DNA of 44,522 nucleotides from Gammaproteobacteria bacterium (GCA_029884425.1 JAOUHV010000021.1:1-44522); one strand, 5' to 3'. Numbered from the stretch's first letter, positions 1-9,444 are shown. The notes: a model not told the origin generated them from the sequence alone. A program made the numbers and translations.

Positions 1-304
1 CAAACATCGCGTTGCCGGCAAAATGATTACCGGCGCCGTCGACCGTGTATGCCTTGCCGCTCAAATCCACGTTGTTGGGAAACACCACCGATGCATGGCG
101 GGTCGGCATCATGCCCTGTTCACTGTCGCAGCCGTGCCCCAGGCTGATCTGCAGGTAGGCAGAGCTGCCCTCTTCAAACGAACGACCGCTGAACGCATCC
201 AGATTGTCTTTGGGCACAATGCCAGCGTGTGCCCACACGCCATTGCTGCCTGCCAACATTGCCACTGTCATCGCTGCCCCAAACCACACTTTATTGCTGT
301 ACAT
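1..304 (-). CDS. Exported protein with HGC motif, partial (3' end beyond window)
   Basis: The frame starts at ATG 304, preceded by an AGGAAG ribosome site, and stays open to the left edge, so only the first 101 residues are visible. The N-terminus has a short signal peptide (hydrophobic stretch about residues 6-22, then a WAHAG junction), so the product is probably periplasmic or secreted. A 'ISLGHGCDS' segment followed by a beta-strand-like 'HASVVFPNNVDL' resembles small periplasmic proteins of the YcnI/DUF1775 type, which keep a similar HGC segment. That link is a pattern impression only. No partner gene can be seen because the 3' side is cut off. Confidence 0.6.
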   Translation of the reverse strand, partial: MYSNKVWFGAAMTVAMLAGSNGVWAHAGIVPKDNLDAFSGRSFEEGSSAYLQISLGHGCDSEQGMMPTRHASVVFPNNVDLSGKAYTVDGAGNHFAGNAMF

Positions 305-405
305 CGTTACTTCCTCGCAAAAGAATCGCCTTCGCTAGGATAGCAGCACACATGCCAACTAAAATTTCGTTATTTTTCAGACAAATAGCCAACAACGACA
401 ACGAC

Positions 406-450
406 AAACTGCGTGAAACCACCCGTTCACTGTGTGGTTTCACACAGTTT
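406..450. repeat. Long inverted repeat at the 3' end of the membrane protein gene
   Basis: Arms 406-422 and 434-450 are complementary over 17 bp with one mismatch, around an 11-nt loop. A second, shorter hairpin nests on the right side: CTGTGTG 430-436, loop GTTT, CACACAG 441-447. The repeat begins just past the stop codon of the gene at 453-1013. A U-tract is absent in that gene's direction. It could be a 3'-end stabilising or transcript-separating hairpin, or a pair of protein-binding sites. Confidence 0.6.
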
Positions 451-452
451 TG

Positions 453-1013
453 CTAACGCCGCTTCACCAAACCCACTAGAAACACCAGCAGCGCTATCCC
501 CAAACAGAGCGCAATGCCCGAGTACTTTGCCGTGGTGGCCACGCTGACGATGGTCGCCACGCTGACACTGGGCTGGGCATAAGATGTCAGCAGCACGATG
601 GTGGCGAGGTTCTCCGTCATGTCCAGCAACGCGACAACTACAGGCAGCACGTTGAGGCGAGACCACGCCGACGACGGCTCAATGTTGGCGAAGGCCGCCG
701 TAATCAGCAGCGCCAACGTCCAACAGTACAGCGGGATAAATACAAAATCCGCCCGCAGAAAATTCATGTACACCGCGCGACCTTCGTCACCGTACAAGGC
801 CATCGCCGCTATCGCCTGCTGCGGCGAATAATAGGGCAGCGCGTCGAGCAACCCCACCGAACCAGTGATTTTCGCCAGCGTCGGCCCGGACAAAGGCAGC
901 GTCGATACATTAAATGCCCATAAGAAAACCACCGACACCACCATCAATGACCATAAAACCCGTGACGAGTAATGGCGTTTAATCCAATCGCTAAATTGCG
1001 CAACAACCTGCAT
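453..1013 (-). CDS. Hypothetical four-helix inner-membrane protein
   Basis: The product has 186 residues. Start ATG 1013 has an AGGGAG ribosome site 7 nt upstream. Four hydrophobic segments are visible, at about residues 19-39, 86-108, 122-145 and 155-183, and the C-terminus is basic (VKRR). The loop between helices 1 and 2 (about residues 40-85) is the only sizeable soluble part and carries 'LPYYSPQQA'. No catalytic motif is apparent and I do not recognise the family. It reads toward the partial exported protein with 148 nt between them, and the inverted repeat there suggests separate transcripts. Confidence 0.65.
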   Translation of the reverse strand: MQVVAQFSDWIKRHYSSRVLWSLMVVSVVFLWAFNVSTLPLSGPTLAKITGSVGLLDALPYYSPQQAIAAMALYGDEGRAVYMNFLRADFVFIPLYCWTLALLITAAFANIEPSSAWSRLNVLPVVVALLDMTENLATIVLLTSYAQPSVSVATIVSVATTAKYSGIALCLGIALLVFLVGLVKRR

Positions 1014-1411
1014 GACCAGCTCCCTTGCTTAGACTTCCCTAGAATAACGACTCAAAAAAAAACCTGCACAGCTCAGGCTGGCGATGTAGACCCAATATTA
1101 TTCATGAAAAAAATAAGGAATTAAAACCCGTACCTGCCCCACATGAAACGATGTGTTAGCCTTCCAGCCAACAACCAGTTTTTTCGAGGTTTATGCTCTT
1201 TTATCGGAACAAACCGTGCGTGCGTGAATACAGCTTGCTCATAAAACGCTATTAAATATGTGCCAACCCACTACAGCCGATTCAACAACACCTGGCATAA
1301 CAAATGATGATTTGAAACATTGGCGATACTTCATTTTCGTCAACGCAATCGCCATACAGGCCGATATAAACAGTGCAGTTCGGCAAACCTCAATTCCCCA
1401 AGGAGGACATC
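1014..1411. other. Intergenic region without a recognisable gene
   Basis: This stretch separates the divergent membrane protein gene and the 41-codon gene, so it should hold both promoters. I could not assign convincing -35/-10 pairs. A small inverted repeat CACAT-GAAACG-ATGTG at 1140-1155 is the only symmetric element noticed. An open frame at 1258-1458 lacks a good ribosome site, overlaps the better-supported 41-codon gene in another frame, and has a composition typical of chance reading. Confidence 0.5.
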
Positions 1412-1537
1412 ATGGATCAAGCACCGCAACAAAACCTAAAAGACGAAAACTTCCTTAAAGCATTCACCTACACCGTGGGCACTATTTTGGTCATACTCAC
1501 CGTGTATATTTTCAGCAGCATTATTCAGATGTTTTAG
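1412..1537 (+). CDS. 41-residue single-helix membrane microprotein
   Basis: ATG 1412 is preceded by a near-perfect AAGGAGG ribosome site ending 5 nt upstream, and TAG 1535-1537 is followed 15 nt later by a strong rho-independent terminator. The product has a polar, charged N-terminus (MDQAPQQNLKDENFLK) and one hydrophobic helix at about residues 19-38 (VGTILVILTVYIF). An N-in, tail-anchor-like placement in the inner membrane is likely. The gene stands alone, so there is no operon partner to suggest a function. It resembles small regulatory or accessory subunits of membrane complexes only in form. I do not recognise a family. Confidence 0.7.
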   Translation: MDQAPQQNLKDENFLKAFTYTVGTILVILTVYIFSSIIQMF

Positions 1538-1552
1538 CCCGAACGGGCAAAC

Positions 1553-1582
1553 AAAAAACGCCGGCATGCCGGCGTTTTTTTT
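1553..1582 (+). terminator. Rho-independent terminator
   Basis: A perfect 16-bp palindrome, CGCCGGCATGCCGGCG at 1559-1574, has six A residues on the left and eight T residues on the right. It ends the microprotein transcript and could act in both directions. Confidence 0.9.
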
Positions 1583-1800
1583 CAACTCGACAGTTCCATC
1601 GATAACGGCAAGCCCAATAGCTCACGCGCCCATCTCCGCAAAAAAACTCACCTCAAATCAATATCGGATCGTTGATCGCCCATGCATGGCAGTTGCTGCG
1701 AAAGATACCTGCTCGCCATATCGGGCAAATTTGGTTAGACTGGAAGGCAAATTCCCGTACTCATGACTGTCGAACACTCGTCAGAAGGAAATAGCTTTAC

Positions 1801-3546
1801 ATGTTCCGTATCCGCAAAATTTATGACACGACCTCCCACGCCAATCAGGATGCCATTCAGCAAGTCAAGCTGATCATGCGCAAACAATTTCCGCTCAGCA
1901 GTAAAGATGACTTGAGCAAAATTACCAAACAGTTGCTCGATCCTGTTCAATATCGCTATCGATCCATTTTATTCGTCGCAGAAAATGCCATGGGAAAAAT
2001 CAAAGGCTTTGCCATGTTGCTGCACATGTCGGATTTGCACATCGGCTATCTCGAACTACTGTCTGTGGCTCCTGGAACCAGCGGCGGTGGCGTTGGCGGC
2101 ATACTGTACGAACGGGTACGGCAGGAAGCCTGCAATCTGAAACTCAAAGGACTGTTTTTCGAATGCAGCATTGATGATCCTGCGATTATTGATGACCCAA
2201 AAACACTCAAGCAAAACCAACAACGCCTGCGTTTTTATGAGCGCTACAACACCTACCCCATCATAAACAACATCTACGCATCCCCCGCCCAGCCTGGCGA
2301 TAAAGATTTATATTTTCTCATGTATGATGCGCTGCACGAAAACCCGCAGCCACTGCGCAGAAACCTGTTGCGCAAAGTCGTCAGCGCCATTTTGGATAGA
2401 AAATATGGCGAACTGTTTAATGCGCAACATATCGACATGGTGGCCAAATCATTTGTCGATGACCCAATCAAATTGCGCCCGCCGGTATACATCAAATCCA
2501 GACGCAAGGAGAACCGCGCATCTCACAAACCAGCGCACACTTCCCCGATCACGCTCATCGTCAACACCGGTCACGACATTCATCATGTGGCCGACAAGGG
2601 CTACGTCGAAGCTCCTGTGCGCATTTCCTCGATTCTGGATGAATTAAACAAAACACAACTATTCCGCCAAATAAACGCCGGAAACTTTCCCGAAAAGCAC
2701 ATCACCCAAGTGCACGACAGCAATTATGTCAGCTATTTCAAGCGAGCCTGCGCCAGCCTGCCAGAAGGCAAGTCTATCTATCCGATTATTTTCCCGTTGC
2801 GCAACACACTGCGCCCACCAAAAGATCCTGAATTGCAGGTTGGTTACTACTGCATGGATACATTCACGCCGTTTAACCACAACGCCTATCTGGCGGCACG
2901 CGGCGCGGTGAATTGTGCATTGACGGGGGCCACGCATCTGCTCGCCGGCATACACTTTTCCTATGCACTGGTTCGCCCACCGGGTCATCATGCCGAACGA
3001 CGCGCGTTTGGTGGTTTTTGTTATTTCAATTCATCTGCCATAGCGGCACACTACCTGTCTAATTACGGGCGTGTTGCGGTATTGGATGTCGATTTTCATC
3101 ACGGCAACGGCACACAGGATATTTTCTATAAACGATCGGATGTGCTAACCGTATCGATTCATGGCCATCCGGATTTTGCCTATCCGCATTTCTCTGGTTT
3201 TGTTGACGAAAAAGGTGAAGGTGATGGCTTTGGATTCAACATCAACTACCCACTTCCGGAAACCATTACCGCCGACCGCTATCACAAAACACTGAGCACT
3301 GCGCTCAAAAAAATAAAAATATTCAAACCGGAATATCTGGTTATTGCACTGGGTCTGGACACCGCCAACGCCGACCCTACCGGCACCTGGCAACTGACCG
3401 AAAACGATTTCTTTGAGAATGGCAGACTCATTGGCGCTACCAAACTTCCTACGCTGATCGTTCAGGAAGGGGGATATCTGACTCGCACTCTTGGCAAAAA
3501 TGCGCGGCATTTTTTTGAGGGTCTTTGGAGTGGCTACAACGAATAG
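1801..3546 (+). CDS. GNAT acetyltransferase-histone deacetylase family fusion protein
   Basis: The product has 581 residues; start ATG 1801 follows an AGAAGGAA ribosome site. Residues 1 to about 175 look like a GNAT acetyltransferase, with the acetyl-CoA loop 'PGTSGGGVGG' at 91-100. Residues from about 250 to 575 form a histone deacetylase/acetylpolyamine amidohydrolase domain. By family analogy, 'RPPGHHAE' (392-399) holds the catalytic His pair H396/H397. Zinc ligands would be D431 and H433 (in 'DVDFHHGNGT') and D520 (in 'GLDTANADP'), and Y559 of 'EGGY' the transition-state Tyr. All are present, so the hydrolase should be active. Bacterial members remove acetyl or acyl groups from polyamines, small amides or proteins. 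Here an acetylating and a deacetylating module share one cytoplasmic chain. The substrate is unknown. Confidence 0.85.
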   Translation: MFRIRKIYDTTSHANQDAIQQVKLIMRKQFPLSSKDDLSKITKQLLDPVQYRYRSILFVAENAMGKIKGFAMLLHMSDLHIGYLELLSVAPGTSGGGVGGILYERVRQEACNLKLKGLFFECSIDDPAIIDDPKTLKQNQQRLRFYERYNTYPIINNIYASPAQPGDKDLYFLMYDALHENPQPLRRNLLRKVVSAILDRKYGELFNAQHIDMVAKSFVDDPIKLRPPVYIKSRRKENRASHKPAHTSPITLIVNTGHDIHHVADKGYVEAPVRISSILDELNKTQLFRQINAGNFPEKHITQVHDSNYVSYFKRACASLPEGKSIYPIIFPLRNTLRPPKDPELQVGYYCMDTFTPFNHNAYLAARGAVNCALTGATHLLAGIHFSYALVRPPGHHAERRAFGGFCYFNSSAIAAHYLSNYGRVAVLDVDFHHGNGTQDIFYKRSDVLTVSIHGHPDFAYPHFSGFVDEKGEGDGFGFNINYPLPETITADRYHKTLSTALKKIKIFKPEYLVIALGLDTANADPTGTWQLTENDFFENGRLIGATKLPTLIVQEGGYLTRTLGKNARHFFEGLWSGYNE

Positions 3547-3563
3547 CCTTTTTTTCTTGCACC

Positions 3564-3601
3564 AAAAACAAAGCCGACGTTGATGCGTCGGCTTTGTTTT
3601 T
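3564..3601. terminator. Convergent bidirectional terminator
   Basis: A 15-16-bp stem (arms 3564-3579 and 3586-3601, 6-nt loop) has the core AAAGCCGACG/CGTCGGCTTT, with A-rich and T-rich flanks on both strands. It lies between the convergent GNAT-deacetylase and lipoprotein genes and can serve both. Confidence 0.9.
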
Positions 3602-3619
3602 TAAACCCTGATAAACAAA

Positions 3620-6600
3620 TTACGGTATAAGCTCTGCCAGTCCGCCATCACCAACACTCGTCGACTGACCATACACATACAGCCTGGTTGTCAACGCCGA
3701 AGGCTTCAGCAACTTGATCCCGGTAACTCCCCAACTTGGCGCAGAGGTTGTGTGACCAATCCGTCGATTATTCGCGTCAAGCGTGTAAATTACACCTTCA
3801 TCTTTATCAAAGTAAATCTTTCCATCCGAGGCAACCGCAAACACATTGCTGGTAGCCTCAGCCACAGGAACATCGATAGTCTGGTTTATCAAGTTCACTC
3901 GTTTAATCTGATTGTATTGATTTTCCGTAAGGGCATAATACGAATGCTCAGAGTAATACAAGTAAGGGGTTCCAGCTATGCTAATTGCCTGAAAATGTTT
4001 TATATAGTCAAACGTCATTGAAACCAGGTCAGTCACAATCCCCGTGCCATCTGCTAACGTACTGCGGATAGCCGCTGAACCAGCCGAATTGGTACAAGCG
4101 GACCCTGCTGCAGTTTTTTGTGACCAAAAGATCTCGCTGCCAAATGCCTGCAGATGACATATAGGCCCACCAGCCGTATTTTTCACCAGACGCGGATTGC
4201 TAGCGGTCGCACCATTCCAGTCCGCCGCCCAGATTTCACCTGCCGTATTTCCAACAAAAACAGTGCCCACCACTGCATCAATCGCTGTGATGTTGGAACT
4301 GAACCCATTGGTTGTGCTATCAAGTACAACAGTAGAGCCTACATTTGCAACCGTCGCATTATCACCCTGGGTAATGGCATACACCGCGCGCGTTGTCGCG
4401 TTATATCCATACATTTCGGCGCCATCCACCGTCGCCAGACCGTGCAGTACGGGCAGCGTTGCAACTTGCTCTGGGGTAGCCAGCGTGGAGTTATGAACAC
4501 GATAGATAGCACCACCATTTAAACTCATGTAGATATAGGCTCCCACGTTAGCAATATCCGTCGGTTTTCCCGTTACAGGATATAGCGTGCCCGTTTGGAA
4601 AACGCCTGCAGGCGCAGAATTGCTCCAGGCCTCACTGCCAGCAACAGCGACAGCATCACTGATAGAGCCCGTTGCGTCTTCAGTCACCACCACATTGTAG
4701 AAAAACAGGCTGTCATTTGGCGTGGTATATGTCAGCATAATCGTATCGTCAGCTGGCCCAGCAAGCATGGACTTTGTCGCCGTCACGACAGGCGGCACGG
4801 TCATATTTACCGGCGTAGCACTGCCAACATAAAGCTTCGCCGTCACACTTCTTGCGTTCGCAGTTGGGTTATATACATGAGCCCAAATCGTCACCTGCCC
4901 TGCTTGTACCAATGCACTAGCTTTGTACACGCTTATTTTCGGCGTTCCATTAACCGCAGCAGAGGCAATGCCAACACCACTGACATTCGCCAGCTTCGCC
5001 GTTATCGCGTACGTGGTGCCGTTAGTCAAACCGGTAATATCAAGATTTCTGCCCTTATACACACCATCCGCAAAATAAAGTACGGCTTCAGCATCGTTAG
5101 CCGAATAGCTTCCCAACGACACATCCAATCGAGTGTCCATGACGCTAACGCCGGCAAGAACCGGACTAGCTGCAGGAGCCGTCGACGCATAGCTGTACCC
5201 TGCTGGCAGGAGCGACAATGGATTGAGGGTTCCACTGCGCAGCACGTACACTGAATGATCATCGTTCGCAGCCAGTGCAATAATACCTTTACCGCCACCA
5301 ACCCTACGCTTCAGCGTGGATGTTGCTAAATTAAATTGGTAGACCTGGCTGCCCATCCAATACAGGCTGCCATTACTGAAATGAAAATGACTGAAAGAGA
5401 AAATATTTTCCTGAATAGGAGCCGCTGAAGTCGGGTTAGCCAAATTCAGTTCAAAAATCGCATCAGCGCCATAAGGAGAAGCCAAACTGGCAGCAATGTA
5501 ATACAGCTTATTATTAACATCATCAATCGCCAGCGCCTTTACTGGATTAGTTGTACCAAACAGCAACGCAGGTGCCGTGGGCGTGGCATTCAGATTGTTG
5601 ATTACCTCTATCCCTGATGATGTCGCCAGATACAGCGATGTTCCCTTCACCGCCATATCGGTCAACCCTGCTCGGGCGGCATCCAGCGTCGCAGAGGCAC
5701 CAGTGATATCCGCCTGGGAAAAACGCATAACTTTAGTCGCATCGGCCACATACACGTAGGTACCATCAACCGATACCGCGACAGGAGCCGTCGGCGTGGA
5801 AACCGATGCACTCTGGTGCGCACCAGCACCACTAAGATCCGTTTTATGTAAGGCGAGTCCCGCTATGTGAAAGGCTGCGTTTGCCGCGTCTGCTACGACA
5901 ATTTCCTTGGCTGAATTCGCACTGATGCCACCTACAAAGTTTCCTGTAGTCTTATTGATCGCAATGGTTGCGTTATTCGCACTCCACACCACATACTTCG
6001 CGGAGGTTGCCAGTATAGGCCAGTTTGCGTACGCGCTTCCCGAGTTAGCTATGGCTAGCGCATCCAGTGTCGGAGTCAACGTTTGTCTTTGCACAATACG
6101 GCTAACATAACTCGCTGTTCCTCCTCTTTGCCCATTGCTGGTGCCACTATACTCGCCAACATAAGCAAAATGAGAACTAAGAGGGGCGCCACTACTATCC
6201 ACAAAAGAGGATATTGTTGCTGTCAGTGCTGACAGATTGGCATTGCTGTTTTGCAACGTAGTCGCAGAAAGAGCTTCAGTCGAGGTAGATGTCTGATGCA
6301 GCTCATGCTTTGTCGCCGCCACTCCAGAAAGGGTTCCAGTCACAGAAACAGTATTCCCTGACAAAGACAGCAATGGATTCGAATAGGTCACCTGCAAAGG
6401 TGCAACAAGAACAACAGGAAAACGACCAAAAGGCGCAGATTCACCACTTCCACTCACGCGAGTAATCCAAAAATATACTTGCGTTAAACCAGATCCAACG
6501 CTCATGTTCCCAGAGATCGTACCGGTTGTGACACCGGCTTGAGGGGTCAAGAGGGAACCCTGAACTCCTGGGTCAGCAGATGAGGAGTAATAAACACGAA

Positions 6601-6817
6601 ACGCATCACCAGAAGACGCATCCCACGTTACGGTTGCGCTGACAGAGGCATCATCTCGAGTAACCGCAATATCCAGCGCCCCGGAATATGGAGGAATCGT
6701 TGGCGTTGAACCGGCATCACCTCCACCCCCACCTAAACAACCGCCAAGAGATAGTGAAAACAACAGCGCAATCGCTGTAAAAATGCGTTGGGTACGTTTT
6801 CTGATGACATCTGACAT
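3620..6817 (-). CDS. Very large lipoprotein with FnIII-like and beta-propeller-like regions
   Basis: The preferred start is ATG 6817, with an AGGAGA ribosome site 8 nt upstream, giving 1065 residues; a frame-open ATG at 6847 is less well placed. The N-terminus is a lipoprotein signal (basic, then hydrophobic, then lipobox LGGC with C27) followed by a glycine run, so the protein is probably tethered to the outer membrane. Residues about 45-140 resemble a fibronectin type III module. The rest contains many repeats of the kind 'KVMRFSQADI', 'IYRVHNSTLATPEQVATLP' and 'IYTLDANN', typical of beta-propeller blades. No enzyme motif is visible. It is transcribed alone. Binding of a surface or extracellular ligand is a guess from its architecture. 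Confidence 0.75.
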   Translation of the reverse strand: MSDVIRKRTQRIFTAIALLFSLSLGGCLGGGGGDAGSTPTIPPYSGALDIAVTRDDASVSATVTWDASSGDAFRVYYSSSADPGVQGSLLTPQAGVTTGTISGNMSVGSGLTQVYFWITRVSGSGESAPFGRFPVVLVAPLQVTYSNPLLSLSGNTVSVTGTLSGVAATKHELHQTSTSTEALSATTLQNSNANLSALTATISSFVDSSGAPLSSHFAYVGEYSGTSNGQRGGTASYVSRIVQRQTLTPTLDALAIANSGSAYANWPILATSAKYVVWSANNATIAINKTTGNFVGGISANSAKEIVVADAANAAFHIAGLALHKTDLSGAGAHQSASVSTPTAPVAVSVDGTYVYVADATKVMRFSQADITGASATLDAARAGLTDMAVKGTSLYLATSSGIEVINNLNATPTAPALLFGTTNPVKALAIDDVNNKLYYIAASLASPYGADAIFELNLANPTSAAPIQENIFSFSHFHFSNGSLYWMGSQVYQFNLATSTLKRRVGGGKGIIALAANDDHSVYVLRSGTLNPLSLLPAGYSYASTAPAASPVLAGVSVMDTRLDVSLGSYSANDAEAVLYFADGVYKGRNLDITGLTNGTTYAITAKLANVSGVGIASAAVNGTPKISVYKASALVQAGQVTIWAHVYNPTANARSVTAKLYVGSATPVNMTVPPVVTATKSMLAGPADDTIMLTYTTPNDSLFFYNVVVTEDATGSISDAVAVAGSEAWSNSAPAGVFQTGTLYPVTGKPTDIANVGAYIYMSLNGGAIYRVHNSTLATPEQVATLPVLHGLATVDGAEMYGYNATTRAVYAITQGDNATVANVGSTVVLDSTTNGFSSNITAIDAVVGTVFVGNTAGEIWAADWNGATASNPRLVKNTAGGPICHLQAFGSEIFWSQKTAAGSACTNSAGSAAIRSTLADGTGIVTDLVSMTFDYIKHFQAISIAGTPYLYYSEHSYYALTENQYNQIKRVNLINQTIDVPVAEATSNVFAVASDGKIYFDKDEGVIYTLDANNRRIGHTTSAPSWGVTGIKLLKPSALTTRLYVYGQSTSVGDGGLAELIP

Positions 6818-7026
6818 GGCCGATCTCCTGGATTCGTCATTCCACATTACGAATCGTATCGACCAATAAGACCATTTCTGATGCGGTATCTTTTAACTGC
6901 TGAGAACGCCATCACAACAACCAGACACCACCACACCATACCACCGGCATAAAAAACTAGACTGAATATAAAGCGCCCGCCCAATGGGGCTAGCATCCCC
7001 CCATTCAGCACTGAAATGCTTTGCAA

Positions 7027-8229
7027 TCAATTTTTATCTCTGACCAACTCCGCATACACATCGGTAAACGCCGCAATCGCCTTATCCAAATCCTGTCGGG
7101 TATGCGCTGCTGAAATCTGGGTACGAATACGCGCCTTGCCTTGCGGCACCACCGGATAGAAAAATCCAACCGCATAAATGCCGCGCTCCAATAATTTTTG
7201 TGACATTTTCTGCGCCAGCACGGCATCGCCCAACATCACCGGCACGATGGGATGCTCGCCATCAGCAATGATGAAACCCGCCTTGCGCATGCCGCTGCGA
7301 AAATATCGGGTGTTATCAAACAAGCGATCACGCAACTCCGTGGAATGCGACAGCATCTCCAGCACTTTCAGCGATGCCGCACAAATCGCGGGCGCCAGTG
7401 TATTTGAAAACAAATACGGTCGCGAACGCTGGCGCAGCATATCGATAATTTCCCGTCGACCAGAAGTGTAGCCTCCAGAGCCACCACCCAGTGCCTTGCC
7501 AAACGTGCCGGTAATGATGTCAACACGATCCATCACGTTGTGATGCTCATGTACCCCACGACCGGTCTTGCCCATAAACCCCACGGCATGACAATCATCG
7601 TGATGCACCATGGCGTCGTAGTGATCCGCCAGATCGCAGATTTTATCCAGCTGCGCAACCGTGCCATCCATGGAGAACACGCCATCGGTGGTAATTAAAA
7701 TTCGCCGCGCACCGTTGCTTTTGGCTTCCTTGAGCTTACTTTCCAGATCAGCCATGTCGTTATTTTTGTAACGGTAGCGTGCCGCCTTGCACAGCCGCAC
7801 GCCATCAATAATCGAGGCATGATTCAGCTCGTCGGAAATCACCGCATCCTGTTCATTCAAAATGGTTTCAAACAAGCCGGTGTTTGCATCAAAGCAGGCA
7901 GCGTAGAGAATCGTGTCTTCCATGCCGAGAAACTTGCTGACTTCCGCTTCCAGTTTTTTGTGTATCGCTTGCGTACCGCAAATAAACCGCACCGAAGCCA
8001 GACCAAAACCCCAGTCATCATAACTTTCCTTCGCTGCGGCGATCACCTCCGGATGATTGGCCAACCCCAAATAATTATTGGCGCACATATTGACGACCTC
8101 TGCGCCAGAGGCCAGCGAAATATCATTGGCCTGTGGCGAGGCAATCACTCGCTCATTTTTCCACAATCCGGCTTTTTTTATATCTTCCAGATCCTGTGCC
8201 AAACTCTGCTTCGCGGTTTTGTAGCTCAT
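7027..8229 (-). CDS. kbl: 2-amino-3-ketobutyrate CoA ligase (glycine C-acetyltransferase)
   Basis: The product has 400 residues, close to the usual 398. It cleaves 2-amino-3-oxobutyrate with CoA to glycine and acetyl-CoA, the second step of threonine breakdown. This is a cytoplasmic PLP enzyme of the alpha-oxoamine synthase family: '[12 protein letters not shown]' carries the PLP-binding Asp and His, and '[14 protein letters not shown]' holds the Schiff-base Lys at about residue 244. ATG 8229 has an AGGGA ribosome site. It lies 14 nt downstream of tdh, so the two are co-transcribed. The order tdh-kbl is the reverse of the E. coli kbl-tdh order. Confidence 0.97.
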   Translation of the reverse strand: MSYKTAKQSLAQDLEDIKKAGLWKNERVIASPQANDISLASGAEVVNMCANNYLGLANHPEVIAAAKESYDDWGFGLASVRFICGTQAIHKKLEAEVSKFLGMEDTILYAACFDANTGLFETILNEQDAVISDELNHASIIDGVRLCKAARYRYKNNDMADLESKLKEAKSNGARRILITTDGVFSMDGTVAQLDKICDLADHYDAMVHHDDCHAVGFMGKTGRGVHEHHNVMDRVDIITGTFGKALGGGSGGYTSGRREIIDMLRQRSRPYLFSNTLAPAICAASLKVLEMLSHSTELRDRLFDNTRYFRSGMRKAGFIIADGEHPIVPVMLGDAVLAQKMSQKLLERGIYAVGFFYPVVPQGKARIRTQISAAHTRQDLDKAIAAFTDVYAELVRDKN

Positions 8230-8243
8230 ATCATCCCTTTCGT

Positions 8244-9278
8244 TTAGTCCGCCCAGCTCAGCACCACTTTACCGGATTGACCGGAACGCATCACATCAAA
8301 TCCCTGCTGGAAATCGGTGTAGTGGAAACGATGCGTAATCATTTTGTCCAACGGCAAGCCCGTCTGCACCAACATCATGCCCTTGTACCAGGTTTCAAAA
8401 ATTTCGCGGCCGTAAATGCCTTTGATGAATAATCCTTTGAATACCACATCCGTCCAATTGATACCGGTATCGTTGGGCATGATGCCCAGCATCGCAATGC
8501 GTCCACCGTTGATCATGCGATCCAGCATGGTGCGAAATGCCTGCGGCGAACCGGACATTTCCAGCCCCACATCAAAGCCTTCTACAATGCCCAGGCTATG
8601 CATGAAATCTGCGCTCACCTGCTGCTGCGCAACATTCACCGCCGTAATACGCGGCACCATTTGTTTGGCCAAACCAAGACGAAAATCATTGATGTCGGTA
8701 ATTACAATTTTGTGTGCGCCCACGTGATCGGCCACCATCGCCGCCATAATACCGATGGGGCCTGCGCCGGTAATCAGTACGTCCTCACCCACCATATCAA
8801 ACGACAGCGCAGTGTGTACCGCATTGCCGTAGGGATCAAAACACGCCAACACTTCGGCAGGCAATTTGAACGCGGGGCGAAAAACATTTTTGGCAGGTAT
8901 GGCTACGTACTCGGCAAAACTGCCGGTGCGATTCACCCCAACGCCAACGGTGTGCGGACACAAATGCCGGCGACCCGCCAAACAGTTGCGGCAACGTTCG
9001 CAGACAATATGCCCCTCGCCGGAGACCAGATCGCCCACGTTCAAGCCCGTCACGTTGGCTCCCATGTCGACAATCACGCCCGCAAATTCATGCCCCACCG
9101 TCATGGGCACCTTGATGGTTTTCTGCGCCCAGGCGTCCCAGTTATAAATGTGCACATCGGTGCCGCAAATGGCGGTGCGCTGCACCTTGATCAGTACATC
9201 GTTATTGCCCACCACAGGAAGTGGCACATCCTCCAGCCAAATCCCTTCGCTGGCGTGCTTTTTCACTAGCGCTTTCAT
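8244..9278 (-). CDS. tdh: L-threonine 3-dehydrogenase
   Basis: This zinc- and NAD-dependent dehydrogenase oxidises L-threonine to 2-amino-3-oxobutyrate, which Kbl then cleaves. With start ATG 9278 it has 344 residues, and the catalytic zinc Cys in 'AICGTDVH' falls at position 38, as in the E. coli enzyme. ATG 9287 (MNTMKAL) also has a fair ribosome site (GAGG, 6 nt) and cannot be excluded. The cluster '[15 protein letters not shown]' is the structural zinc site, and '[12 protein letters not shown]' the Rossmann NAD loop. It is the first gene of the tdh-kbl operon, divergent from the HDOD gene. Confidence 0.96.
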   Translation of the reverse strand: MKALVKKHASEGIWLEDVPLPVVGNNDVLIKVQRTAICGTDVHIYNWDAWAQKTIKVPMTVGHEFAGVIVDMGANVTGLNVGDLVSGEGHIVCERCRNCLAGRRHLCPHTVGVGVNRTGSFAEYVAIPAKNVFRPAFKLPAEVLACFDPYGNAVHTALSFDMVGEDVLITGAGPIGIMAAMVADHVGAHKIVITDINDFRLGLAKQMVPRITAVNVAQQQVSADFMHSLGIVEGFDVGLEMSGSPQAFRTMLDRMINGGRIAMLGIMPNDTGINWTDVVFKGLFIKGIYGREIFETWYKGMMLVQTGLPLDKMITHRFHYTDFQQGFDVMRSGQSGKVVLSWAD

Positions 9279-9301
9279 GGTATTCATCCTGCACCTCACT
9301 C

Positions 9302-9365
9302 TGCCCAATGTCTCTTGGCTGCCAAAAGCATTCCGGTTTTGCCTCCCATAGCGGATCATTGGGCA
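9302..9365. repeat. Nested palindromes in the tdh/HDOD divergent promoter region
   Basis: TGCCCAATG (9302-9310) and CATTGGGCA (9357-9365) form a perfect 9-bp inverted repeat separated by 46 bp. Inside it lies a separate palindrome TTGGC-T-GCCAA (9315-9325). They sit just upstream of tdh, where an operator or a looping repressor could act. No regulator gene is adjacent. Confidence 0.45.
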
Positions 9366-9444
9366 ATGCCATACAGTTTTTTTAAGTCCTGGGTGCCGCT
9401 GTCGATACCATCGATATCAATCAATTCGCCGGAGCCGTTTGGCT

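Noticed and set aside
4595-5254. Plus-strand open frame of 219 codons
   Set aside because: It lies antisense within the large lipoprotein gene, is rich in Arg, His and Cys, and has no start signals.
8598-9269. Plus-strand open frame of 223 codons
   Set aside because: It is antisense to tdh, which is certain by homology; His-rich shadow translation.
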